Below are positions 43,087 through 53,821 of a stretch of DNA of 64,000 bases, one piece after another. The stretch is from Poronia punctata (taxonomy: Eukaryota; Ascomycota; Sordariomycetes; Xylariales; Xylariaceae): positions 248,001 to 312,000 of the forward strand of contig MU401469.1 in the NCBI GenBank assembly GCA_022579005.1, in the 5' to 3' direction. The notes under the pieces are model-generated. The model was not told the DNA's origin and ran no database searches. It saw only the letters and a program-made list of their open reading frames with translations. The stretch's first letter is position 1; every line of letters begins with the position of its first letter. The position numbers and the translations under genes were made by a program.

Positions 43087-44905
43087 CTATATAGGTCGGA
43101 CAGGTAAATCCGCCATGTGTAAATTCTTCGTCCATCGCGGCAACTTTCTGTGTTTTTCGTATAACTGGCCACAGTTGGCACATAGTGACTGGGGGCGTGT
43201 TAGAAACAGGCCAAAGCTGGAAGATGGGTTGAAAAACAAAGAATAGACTCACCCGAGGTCCATATGGGCCATCGCGAACGGCCCACACACCCGTGCCCCA
43301 GATGCGACAATGAGTGCAGCGCCAGTTGAATCTCTCCTGGTCGGTGAGCGAACCGACACCACCGCCTCCATATCCGGCATCAGGGGTGCCCCTACCACCC
43401 GGCGTACCAGATCGCCCGAGAGGACTCAGACTTCGGAACCTGCGTTTCTTCTTGGATCGCTCTCCGCGGCCCATCCGCTCTTCTTCTACCTCGACACCGA
43501 GGCCGAACGGCATGCCACCTATCATGCCGGCGTTACTGCTGAAACGGGCCGTTTCCCGACGGAGACGGCGGATCTGGCGTTCCCTGTCGACTTCCCGCTT
43601 CTCTATCTCTTCTTTCGAAAGGAGTTCAATCTTGGGCTCCCACCCATCGCCCAACTGCTCGGGATCGTAGCGCCAACCGGCGTCCGCCCCATGAGCGGCG
43701 TCATTGGGCAGTTCAGAGCCCATCGCGCCCCAGCCAGCCACTAAACCACCAGACTCACAGGCCTCTTTCTTCAAACGCAAGACGGCCTCGTAGATCGCAT
43801 GCGTTAGGGCGGGCACCCACTCTCCAGACAGGCCTAGATCTGCACAAGTCACTTTGGCAAACGCTTCGGCCGTGCCGGGCGGATGTAACAGCGACCACTC
43901 AAACTTATCCGTGTAGACTTCGGAAGAAAGGTTCACGTTCAGGGTGACGATACAGCGGTACGTGTCGTCTGGGTTGTAGTCGTCGGAATCGGCCGGAATA
44001 GGCGTAGCGCTGGCGGTAACCTCTTGGAACTGCGACGGGACAGTCTTGGAAGGAGTATCTAGAATATTTCGCATCGGTGTCTCGGGTGCCCGGCTGGGCC
44101 TGTGCAGTGGTGTGGCAGGGGTGGCGGGTGTGTCGCGGTACGACGATGGCGGTTGTTGGACGGCGCCATTGGGAGGCGTCTTGTCGCCCGAATGAAAGAG
44201 CGGATGAAGAGCGACACCGGCATACTCCTCTAGCTGGGTTCGGATCTGCTTACTTATCTCCGACGCGATGGCATTCGGATTGGGCAGGTCAAGGTCCTGG
44301 ACGAGGCACAGCGCAAATTGGTCGGTCGTGATGACGGTCTCGTGCAAGTTCCACAAGAAGATATCCCTCAACTTATAAGGCAACGTCATCTCGCCGGGCT
44401 TATACACGGCCGGATCCATCTGCGGGGTCGGCTGGACGAGGCCTCGTGGCAGAGGATACGCCGGTTGGGGGACGAAGGCAGGGATATCGACATCGATACG
44501 GATGGGTATTAGGGTGACAGGCATGGTAGCCTGGGCCTGGGCGCTGACATCCGAATTGCTCTTAGTCTTGGTCATCCATTCCCTCCAAATACCCTGAACT
44601 TGCACGGGGCCGTTGGTGTCTTTGCCGACTTTGTCGCTAGGCTCCGTCTTGGAAGTGCTGTCTTCGCGGCGCAAGTTGCGTAGACCAGACGGTCGCCTCC
44701 GGTTGTCGTCGGTATCGTCGTCGTCGTAATCGTAGCCATCCTCGGCATAGTTGATTACGGTAGTGCCACGTTTCGTAGTCCGCGACACAGGCCCAGGGAT
44801 GCTAGATTGGAGGACAGGCGTAAGGAGGGAATTGTTGTATGTGCGCAGGCGGGGCGCATAGCTCGAAGAAAGAGCCTGAGGCTGGCTTCGGCTCTCCATC
44901 TTCAT
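43087..44905 (-). CDS. SNF5/SFH1 (SMARCB1-type) chromatin-remodelling subunit
   Basis: This is a core subunit of SWI/SNF or RSC nucleosome remodellers, acting in the nucleus. Exon 1 is 44905..43253 and exon 2 is 43188..43087, giving 584 aa. The N-terminus is disordered (YDYDDDDTDDNRRR). SNF5 repeat 1 contains LIPIRIDVDIPAF and KLRDIFLWNLHETVITTDQFALCLVQDLDLP; repeat 2 contains YRCIVTLNVNLSSEVYTDKFEWSL and AFAKVTCADLGLSGEWVPALTHAIYEAVLRLKKE. A charged coiled-coil-like stretch (EEIEKREVDRERQIRRLRRE) follows. The intron removal completes a GATA-like finger: CTHC...GPYGPRSLCANCGQLYEKHRKLP. Which of the two fungal paralogs it is cannot be settled here. Confidence 0.9.
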
Positions 44906-45902
44906 ATGATAACTATGGCAATAAACCAAGTCGCTCCTCTCACCTCGCGGTTGAGAACGCGATTATGAATGCGAGGTGCTATGTATCACGATGGCGACAA
45001 GAGAGCGAGTTCGTGATTCAGACAAGTGAATGGTGGCCAAAGCTGGGGACGAGGCGCGCCCCCCAGACAAAGGTAGGGTCGGTATTGGATTAATTCAAAA
45101 GTCGTCTGAATGATGGCCCGAGTGAGTGTAGAAACTAATTCCGATCCAATTCCTGACTTCTCCGGGTGTTGGCATAGAGGAAATGATATTATTGACGCTG
45201 AAATCAAGGCGGTTATGAGCCTCGTCGTCGATTGTTGAAGATAGAGTAGGTTTCGTGTCGCGTCTTCCACCTTAGCTGCAAGTCTCGTATCTAACCTAGA
45301 GGTAGCACCCTAGCAATAGACTGGAGGCATGTGCAAAATACCTAGACAAAGGTACTAACTTCATAGGGTGACAGGATCGCAAAATTTCCCTTGGTTGGCT
45401 TGCATTGGGAACCAACTGGCAACGGGCAAGCTAGCAGCCCGTCACACAGTGACCCACTGTAGGTACCGAGTACCTACCTACCTCAACAGACTGACACTAT
45501 GGATTCCAAGTGGACGATCGCTCAGGCCAAGAATGATGAACGCACAGACCATTTTGTAACAGCTGAGCTCCACTGTTCAATTGGACCCTACGTGCTGCAA
45601 TAACTGACATCCGACCGCTACTACTCGTACAAGTAAACGCAAATGCATGTTTACGTACCTCACGATCCATAGCATCGTGAATTCTGGGCTCTGTCCACAA
45701 GATCTCTTATTTACCTTATATGGTACACGCACATGTTATAGATGCGCATCCAACTCATGTACCTGATGCAAGAAATGTGTCGAGAGAGGCGTGCAACATG
45801 TAGTCAAACACATACATACCTAATGCGTGGACGTACGTTGGTTCGAGAATATTTGGTCTTGCTTATTTTTCCTTTGTTTTTCTAGCAGTCACCCTATCTT
45901 CA
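44906..45902. other. Intergenic upstream of SNF5 gene
   Basis: No gene was seen. It contains a GGTACC/CTACCTA-rich stretch (45461-45484) and a 16-bp word (45621-45636) that recurs at 62545. Confidence 0.45.
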
Positions 45903-45904
45903 TA

Positions 45905-45930
45905 CAGTCGGTCCTCATTAGAAACGAGCA
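45905..45930 (+). repeat. MITE left terminal inverted repeat
   Basis: This 26-bp repeat starts CAGTCGGTCCTC and ends ATTAGAAACGAGCA. It pairs with 46284-46309 with four mismatches at positions 5, 8, 9 and 11. Confidence 0.85.
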
Positions 45931-46283
45931 AAACTAAATTTTTTTTCTAAACTTATAACTAGAATAACTTTGTTAATTTATAAGATATAAGGTTATATAT
46001 AGCTTTAATATATTAGGCATGCTATAATAAACGTAAATAAAAAAAGAAAAATTTAATACTTATTTTATTTATTTAATTATACATGTTTTAAGTTTTTGCT
46101 AATAAAGTAAATAAGTATATTAGTTAATAATTAAATTAGAAAAATAGGTATATGTTAAGTACTTATATAGTATAAAAGCTAATAATAGCCGCTATATACC
46201 TTTATTTTTAATAGATATTAGACCATGTTGTAGTTATGTTATATATCGTTAAACATGTTAAGTTTTAGTGTAAAACATCGTAG

Positions 46284-46309
46284 TGCTCGTTTCTAATGGG
46301 TCCCCACTG
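46284..46309 (-). repeat. MITE right terminal inverted repeat
   Basis: Read on the minus strand it starts CAGTGGGGACCC and ends ATTAGAAACGAGCA. The outer TA completes the target duplication. Confidence 0.85.
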
Positions 46310-46311
46310 TA

Positions 46312-46884
46312 TATTGGGAGGAAACCCGGAATTGTAGGTAAGGGGTTCAACTCTATGTTACTAGCAGATTGCCTGCTCGCCTACTTGATATCAAACCTGA
46401 CATATAAAACGATACCTAGGCGCTTTTAAATGCGTAGCACACATTCAGGCCTAGTGCTGCTGACGTTTACCTACAATTTGACTTTGGGTAAGAGGATAAC
46501 TGGTTAAAACATTATTATTAGCTACAGGCTACCGTGAAGTCAACCACACGTGGCATTATATATATAGATACGTTATCGGGCAGGCATCATTGAAGTGATG
46601 CGTATGTAGGGTATAGGTATAAACATAGTCCAGGCTCCCAGATCACTCACGCAGAAACATGGCCGTGCTCGTACTCTCATCCAAAGAAATATAACTCCTC
46701 TGGCCGGCCATGTGGGAACGTTAGGAAATTATAATCAATCCAAACGAAGGAGACATATCCATGGTGCCATGCAAGAACCGGCGCTGAACTTGGGTGGATA
46801 AAAGGTCAACAAGGTGGAGAGACGGAGAGGCAGGTAGCAAAGGAGAAAGACATTAATAAAAACAGATGACAACTTGAAAACAGC
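46312..46884. other. Intergenic, no gene seen
   Basis: This lies between the MITE and the 3' end of the large alpha/beta hydrolase gene. ATATATATA at 46556-46564 is the only notable simple sequence. Confidence 0.45.
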
Positions 46885-49579
46885 TTATCGGGCCGTTGTA
46901 GCTCGTGCGCTTCTTCCTCTTTCCTCGTTGCGCTTGGGATTCGTGAGCTTCGTCCAATCCTCCCACTCTTGACTGATTTCCATTAAAACAGAGCCCATTA
47001 CAGAGGCGCTTGCCATCAGACCGTGACCTTCACCTTCGAGTACGCGAACTTCGCACCTCCGCATCGCCTTTCCCAGCCATCGCACGTTATCGACCGGGAC
47101 TCGGGTGTCTCGGCTACCATGGTGTATGACCACCGGTCGTGTGATGTCGACGTATCGAAATCCAATCGTGTGTCGTCTTTCAAGACAGACGAGCAAGTCG
47201 ACGGCAGGGTTGGCTCCGGTTGTTGCAAGGTCCCATATGGCGTGTGTGAGCCGCATGTCATACGTTGTCTGACGCTCCTTGTCTGCCAATGCGTCAGAGG
47301 CAGCGGTGAGTGCGGGATCTTGAGGAACCGCACCACCATCGGCTGCAGCGCCACCGAGAGCCGACGCCTTCATGTCGGCAGCGTGGACAAAGTTTTCCTT
47401 GTCGATTCCAGACACGATGTCATGCTTATGAGACGCTGTCGTTTCACGACCTTGACCCGGTGCCGACTTGCGCTTGGTTCGGCGCGACTTGTCCCTGGGG
47501 AGTGAGCTTGTGATGGAGCTACTAGTGGTCGTCATAAATGAGCTGTTCGCTACTTTGAGAAAAGGGGTCGGCAGAGCCCGTAGGATCTTCTGCGATGTAG
47601 GGATGGCATTGGTTGGTGGCGAGGCCTGGGCAGTTCCAAAGACGTTCATTTGAGACGGTGGTATCCACGGCGCGAGAAGATGAATACGACCACGAATGTG
47701 CTGCGGCATCCGAAGTGCCGTGGCGAGAGCATAGATGGCCCCGGCCGAGTGAGCCAGGATGGAAAATTTAGTGACTCGCAGTGTCTGACATATGGCGTAC
47801 ACGTCATCTGGACAGCGTCAGTTTACCAAGCTCTAAAATCATTTCTACCAGGAAAGGGTGGCGCTACATACCTGGCCAACTAAGAGGTGTGACAGTCCCC
47901 TCATATGGCTCGCTGTCGCCCACGCCGGGTCGGTCTGGTGTGATTAGTCGCAGCTTAAGCGCCAAGGCTAGTTCATCGTAGAAAGCCGTGATATATCGAG
48001 TAAGGCCCATGCCAACACAGCAAAATACGGCGGAACCTTCCGGATCGCCGACTTCGGAGAAGGAGATGACTCGACCTGTCTGGGGATGCTTGATCTTGCG
48101 AGAGAGGCGCGATGAGCAGAGGTATGACTCGACGGCGTCGTCTATGGAATCGGCACTCCCGGGTCGTTCATAGCCCACGACAGGCTCAGAAGAAGGCAGT
48201 TCATGATTGTTGTCTGGCGTGTCTGATGTTCTGGTCCCAACCGAGAGACGCTTCAGCTTGGAACTGCTTCGTCTCGGTTTCGCCGTGTCCGTCGGGTCAG
48301 GTGTGACGCCGCCCGACTTCCTTCGATCGGCACTTTGCGAGCTTCTCCGCTTATTCTGGTATATTGCAGGGGATGGTGCGCCTTCTTCGTCTCCGGGGGC
48401 CTCCAGCGGTTGTCCAGTGACCTTTTCATATGTAAAGGAAGGATCGCGCGATCCCCGCCTCGAGACTATAGACGCCATACAGTTCCGCGACGGGTCTGTG
48501 ATCTCCGCCATTAGAATATCCTCTCGACTCTTCTTCGTATCTGTGTCTGACTTGCGGCGACGGTGTCGACGGTTCGGCTCAGAAGGGTCTTGGTCTTCAG
48601 GGATTGTTTCCGTCTCGCTTCTATGTTTGGACGATCTCCGCGAGGAGTGCTTCGCATTGCCTCCGGTTTTTCTCAAAGAAGACTCGCGGTGGGGAATCGG
48701 TCGTAGCAAGTTGCCCGTATCAGTCGGCGAATCGTCGTTGAGTGGGCTTCCATGCCAATTCAAGCCAGGGATTGTCGGCTCTTCATCGATTGGCGTCTCG
48801 GCCAAACTTTGCTCTGTCCGTGATGGGGTGTTGTTAAAGTTGGTCTTCAAAGCAAGACTAGCGGAAGAAGAACGCTTCTTTTCGTTCTCAGTGGCGCGAA
48901 GGCGCTCCTTTGAGCTCATGTACATCAATCCTTTGTTGCCCCTCCCTAGCTTGGACCCCCAGCTGTCTTGTGATCGGGGCTTGCGCAAGTCGGGCGTCCC
49001 AGAAGGGCCACGTTCGATAGAAAGATTGCCGATGCTATGAGCATCGTCATGCGACGAGAGGGACCCTTTCGACGAAGGTCTCGAGGGATTTCGAAGGAAT
49101 GATTTGAGGCCGCTGGAATCACGGCGAGGGGATCTCGGAGATTTCGGAGCGGTCAAGGGCGACAGGCCAGACGGGGGCTTCGCCGTTCGGATGACAGGTG
49201 GAACGGCGGCCAGCTCGTTAAGATCTTCCTCCTCCTGCAGCCGCTCCAAGGCGTGGATATAGGCTCGGTAGTCGACGCCGAAACTGCCGTCGGCGAGGGG
49301 AGAGCTGGGAATGGACAAACTCGGGTCGTCGAAATGCTTATTCGCTGGCTGGGAAATGACGGACAGGCTAGTAATCAGGGAGGAAATCACCTCGGGTGAG
49401 GCTGGTGGTATCTGCACGCGGTCCTTGTCATCGTTGCGCAACTGGAGGTGCATGGATGGATCGATCTTCCGGCGTGACGATTGACGGGACTGACGGGAGA
49501 GGGAGGGAAGTGTGGCGGCGCCAACTCCTGCTCCCGATGCTGAACCAGAGCCAGCGCCAGCGGATGCAGAGTAATCCAT
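46885..49579 (-). CDS. Large alpha/beta-hydrolase with long disordered N-terminus (876 aa)
   Basis: Exon 1 is 49579..47872 and exon 2 is 47807..46885, split by a 64-bp intron inside the hydrolase core. Residues 1-510 are low-complexity, rich in Ser, Arg, Lys and Pro (SRRSSKHRSETETIPEDQDP, SPRSPRRDSS), probably disordered and phosphorylated. The hydrolase domain starts near 515 (SEVGDPEGSAVFCCVGMG, LITPDRPGVGDSEP). The nucleophile is S590 in LAHSAGAIYALA, the acid D is in HHGSRDTRVP, and the His is in EGEGHGLM. A second Ser/Lys-rich insertion sits between the nucleophile and the acid. No signal peptide or membrane segment is seen. The substrate is unknown. All three catalytic residues are present, so activity is likely. 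Confidence 0.85.
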
Positions 49580-51989
49580 TGTGTAGCAATGGGCGCAGCA
49601 GAGGTGATGCACGGACGGGCAGGAGGCGCGGTTAGTAGAATTATCTGTCGCCTAGAAGCCAATAATCTGCGACAGCCTCTTGTCCGTCCTCGCCTACTGT
49701 AGCGACCCAGAGCCTAGCACAACGCCTGTCTTGCAACCGTGGCTGGGCAGATCACTGTAATTGTAATGATTATGGGGAAACAACAAATATTAATCGCAGA
49801 AACCGCAACCAACACACACGCGCCTACAAACAATCAGGACAGATTGGATTACCTTTTGGCGTTCTGTACTCGCAGGTCAGAATGCTTCCAGGAAATTGAG
49901 TTACTGTGTAAAAGTTAAATTGAAAACAAAAAAGGATACCTGCCTACGCTCGGATGCAGGTGGGGGGCCCCGTCCCTATTGTAATTCTTGAGTGGCCATC
50001 GAGACATGTACAAAATACCTGCATATCTTTAGGCCCATACAGACACCAAACTAGCGGTCTCCAGGCATGCAGGTACAAGGAACGTGTGGTAAGCGTGGAT
50101 TGACAGCGTGGGAATATATCACGTACATACGCGGGTGTCGATGTGCACCCCAAAGTATACACGTACATCAACCATTGTTTTATCCTCTATAAAAGGGTTC
50201 TCAAGATAAGAACAAAATGGCTAGAGTGGACGCGACAGTATACGAAGTTTTGAATAAATACCACATATTGGCCCTCCTTAACCATACTCATATCAGAAGA
50301 ATCATGTTGATTGCAACAGCCAGCGACATCTTACGACTAAAGTAATGTATTTGTCTCCTATCATATGTTACTTTCAGGTCGTTCATCTCAGGGGCTTCTT
50401 AGACTTGCCGCATGCCAAGAGAAAGTCAGGGGTTATAACTGTTCTGACAAGGTTAGCTGCAGGACGATTATGGGTCGGTAAGATCCAACCAGAGGAGGGC
50501 ATGGTGAGGTATTATTACGGAATGTATAGAATACAGAAGTTGTGTCTGTCAAGGCTTGATAGGAGCTTACAATTACAGTTATCCCAACCTCCCAACGGTG
50601 CTGATAAATGTACGAGTACGTGTATGTTATAATACTCATTATAGTTGTTTTCAAGATATACCTAGGCACCTAGGTTGGGTTGGTCTGGACACGAGGGATC
50701 TCCTTTTATATTATTGGGTCATACAAGTACACAATTAACGTACCAGACCTACATAGATGCAAGTCTGCTTTATATACCAAGGCACGTAAGTAATAAGATA
50801 GACTTACATCTCAGGTAAACTTGTGATAGGAAAATGTTATGGATTTTTATCCTGGGTCACTACTCGTACACATACGTTAGGTACCTTAGGGATGTAATCG
50901 CATTCCTACCTACGCGTACATTCTCAGTCGTTGATTCTGTTCCCCGACAACATCATATGTGTCCATATCTAATTCTACTTACATGTACATCGACCATGGT
51001 ACTGGATATTGCTTGGTCCCGTAAGTTCCAATTACACTACAGTTGGAATGCAACTTCCGTCTTCAAAGAGGTGATGCAGGAAAGAGGGGGCTGCAGCAGC
51101 AGAAGTGCAGCACTAGCGTGGCGGTTTACTCGGCTACATGGATATGTGCATCCTTGAAATGTAGGCAAATTGCTATGTTGCTGGACTAAACAAGGAGGTG
51201 CGAGCCAATGCAGTCGCTGCATACCCAAATAAACGCTGCTGGCGACAATCCGTCGAAAATAGCCAGCAAGCTGCTGTTGGTTCTTGTAGAGAGATAACCA
51301 AGTCAACCCCCCTTCATTCTCTTATTTAGTTAGTTGCGTGGAGGAAAGGTTATCGGTATGTGAAACAGGTGACCCAGTCGCCTATATAATTACCGGTAGT
51401 TCCGATCTGACCCAACTTGTCGGACACAATTGTCAACGTCAAATAAAGCAGGCACAGGATCGAGGATAAACGTTCGTAGATGTAGGCAACAGAAGCTCAG
51501 CCACGACCTTTTACCAATAACGACCTGTTGATTAGGTATTACTTGTAGGAAGAACCTTAACTTTACTCTGCTCCATTTGACAGATGACAGGCCAAGACGG
51601 ACCGGACCCTTGGATAAGGTGGGGTCAGTTTCGGTGCGACTGCAAGCTGCCAAGATTTGATCAACTACGTCATACCCACTCGCCAGAGCGCGCGAACAAG
51701 ATCATCTCGTGCTCATAAACAGGTGTGGTATGTTTGTCATTTTCGTTGGATGACAATACAGCCGAAACAAGGCAGAAAAACGAGAGTGATACTCAGAATA
51801 GTACCTGTGTAGGCACCAGCAGTATTTTATACGTTAGATGTACCAAGTGGTTCGACTCTCTCCCACCATCCTTTTTCAAAGCGCCATCTCCTGCAATTAT
51901 CGAGGCACGAACGTGTTTGCGCCAAATAACGGCGGCCGGTAAATATGAAAAGTTAACCTCCGCTTGAACTAAGAATCAGAATTGTCAAC
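49580..51989. other. Intergenic, no gene seen
   Basis: This 2.4-kb spacer lies between divergent genes. Short ORFs (50345-50632, 50834-51157, 51725-51967 and minus-strand shadows) lack motifs or splicing support. GGTACCTA-type words occur at 50660-50680 and 50879-50890. Confidence 0.45.
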
Positions 51990-52994
51990 ATGGACGTAAT
52001 CCTATCGCTTCCGATCGTCAGCTACTTTGCTGCGCCGATGTTGAGCTCATGGTCAACCTCGATGAACCTCGTCTTCTTCTATATGACTTGGAGTACTCTT
52101 GTTCTATCACACTCACCACTAAAGATCGAACTCATCGGCACATTAGCAGCCCGCGTTGCATTCTGGCTCGTACCATCACTTCTCTTCCTTGCCTTCGACA
52201 CGGCGCTTCCCAGCCTTGCTGAGTCTGTCAAGCTCTACGGCTCGGCGTCGCTCCCTCGTCGACATGCCCCCTCGCTCGGAAGGCAGGCCCTTCTGGCAGT
52301 CTTTAACCTTGCGCTCTTCACCGCGCTTCAGGCGGGCATCTCGGTTGCGGCAACCTCTTTACTTGACCGACCGCTCTTCAAGACAAGCACGACACTCCCC
52401 TTGCCGTGGCAGATTATCAAGCACATTCTAACACTGTATACTGCTCGGGAAGTGCTCACCTACTACATACACCGCCATATCCTCCATTCTGGTAGCGACA
52501 TCGCCAAGTTGCATTCTCGATACGGTCATCCGCGCAAGGGCGCAGCACCATATTCGCTCATGCTCTACGCCGACCATCCACTTCCGCTCATGCTCAATCG
52601 CTTACTACCGGTGTATCTGCCATCGCTCGTTATACGCCCGCATCTCCTAACGTACTTTCTATTCACCCTTCTGACCACAATCGAGGAGACGATGTCCATG
52701 TCTGGTTACAATGCGGTACCAGGGATCATTATGGGCGGTATCACAAGGCGCACTGCCACTCACTATGCAAGCGGGGGTAGGGGAAATTATGGCGCATGGG
52801 GGGTCCTGGATTGGATCAACGGCACCAGTGTTGGGAAGGATGTGATTGACGACATACACGACGAGGCAACGAAGCATCAGGTGAAAGGGCGTGGAGAGAA
52901 AGCTGTCAGCGACACGGGAAATCTTTTGCAAGACGGAATGAACTCGTTGAAGAAGAGTAGGAAGACGAGGAAGACGAGATCGGATGCTAAATGA
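51990..52994 (+). CDS. Sterol desaturase/fatty acid hydroxylase-like membrane protein, eroded His boxes
   Basis: This is a membrane protein of the di-iron fatty-acid-hydroxylase superfamily by overall design: a single exon, 334 aa, with several hydrophobic helices (LVFFYMTWSTLVLSH, VAFWLVPSLLFLAF, LLAVFNLALFTALQAGISVA). The first box is present as YYIHRHILHS. The next expected boxes (HxxHH type) are reduced to LHSRYGH and, near the C-terminus, ATHYASGGRGNYG, where active enzymes have HDxHH...NYG. Several iron ligands therefore appear to be missing. The tail is basic (KKSRKTRKTRSDAK). It may be catalytically dead or use a changed metal site; many fungal paralogs show the same erosion. Confidence 0.72.
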   Translation: MDVILSLPIVSYFAAPMLSSWSTSMNLVFFYMTWSTLVLSHSPLKIELIGTLAARVAFWLVPSLLFLAFDTALPSLAESVKLYGSASLPRRHAPSLGRQALLAVFNLALFTALQAGISVAATSLLDRPLFKTSTTLPLPWQIIKHILTLYTAREVLTYYIHRHILHSGSDIAKLHSRYGHPRKGAAPYSLMLYADHPLPLMLNRLLPVYLPSLVIRPHLLTYFLFTLLTTIEETMSMSGYNAVPGIIMGGITRRTATHYASGGRGNYGAWGVLDWINGTSVGKDVIDDIHDEATKHQVKGRGEKAVSDTGNLLQDGMNSLKKSRKTRKTRSDAK

Positions 52995-53617
52995 AGGGTT
53001 AGGTAATACACTGCCTCACTGTGTGCTGCAGATGTATAAGGATCTTTACGCCATTTCTACGTGCTTTGACACTTGTAAGCGCTAGGTACATGTTTTGTAG
53101 TGTACAATAGGGGCTGGTCTTGTTCGGCGTTGAGGTGATCTGGGAATTATAATGAGATATGTTTCTTGAGTTGGGATACGCAATGTTGAGGTTTTGAGAT
53201 GAGGCTTTTAATTACAGAGTCACGGGAAAAGCTTGTCGTCCTATTCGACCTGTAAACTGCATCATGAGTTCTGTGGGCTATGCTCCGTTCTTGAACAGTC
53301 ACAGGGAAATCTGGACCACTTCAATCACATTAGGCGGACAAGGTTCGCATTGTGGTCAAACAATAGGGTTATCTTGGGTAACAAAGACGGCATCATAGAC
53401 CGTAATTGAACATGAATAAAGGAAACAAGCGGATTGTTCCCTCGCAGCTTCTACTCAATTCCTATATAAAATAGCTTGACTGGCGAATAATGCGTTTACT
53501 GTCATCCACCTCAAGTCACCACAATCTTACAGCGACATCCCACTAACACATTCCAGCCCAGCCTCTCATAATAGTACAGACATAACACAAGGCAGCAGGT
53601 CACATAAGACATATAAA
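52995..53617. other. Intergenic, promoter of small charged protein
   Basis: No ORF with features. TATATAAA at 53463-53470 lies 148 bp before the next start codon and could be a TATA box. Confidence 0.5.
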
Positions 53618-53821
53618 ATGCCCGGAAGTAAGAACTCAAATAACTTACCTAACAAGGGAAACAAGAAGGAAACTGTAGAAGATAAGAAAGACGATAACGG
53701 CGATCTAGAACGCGGCCCAAGTCCCCTTGCTTGGCTGCATGAAGCAGCGAATTATGAAGCTAAGCCAAAGCCACCGAAGAACACGGGTGACTGGATAGGT
53801 GATGACGGGAAGATTGTATAA
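53618..53821 (+). CDS. Small charged protein (67 aa), unknown
   Basis: This unspliced 67-codon frame has a proper ATG preceded by an A-rich context (TATAAAATG). It is very hydrophilic: an N-terminal Lys/Asn/Asp/Glu stretch (KGNKKETVEDKKDDNGDLER) is followed by a more ordered half, PSPLAWLHEAANYEAKPKPP, and ends TGDWIGDDGKIV. There is no signal peptide and no Cys. Composition and codon use look protein-like, and a TATA box lies upstream. It could be a stress or developmental small protein; I know no family for it. Confidence 0.5.
   Translation: MPGSKNSNNLPNKGNKKETVEDKKDDNGDLERGPSPLAWLHEAANYEAKPKPPKNTGDWIGDDGKIV

Larger units (their letters stand above)
45905..46309. mobile_element. MITE with pogo/Fot1-like (Tc1-mariner) terminal inverted repeats
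   Basis: This 405-bp element is bounded by 26-bp inverted repeats beginning CAGT, with 22 of 26 bases matching, including the perfect CATTAGAAACGAGCA core. It is flanked by TA at both ends (45903-45904 and 46310-46311), the target duplication of Tc1/mariner-superfamily elements. There is no coding capacity. The interior, especially 45937-46260, is extremely AT-rich, as expected of RIP-mutated repeats in fungi. It is a non-autonomous copy dependent on a transposase elsewhere. Confidence 0.82.

Noticed and set aside
43310..43744. 144-codon plus-strand frame
   Set aside because: Antisense shadow of the SNF5 coding exon.
48207..49040. 277-codon plus-strand frame
   Set aside because: Antisense shadow of the disordered Ser/Arg-rich part of the 876-aa hydrolase; low complexity keeps stops away.
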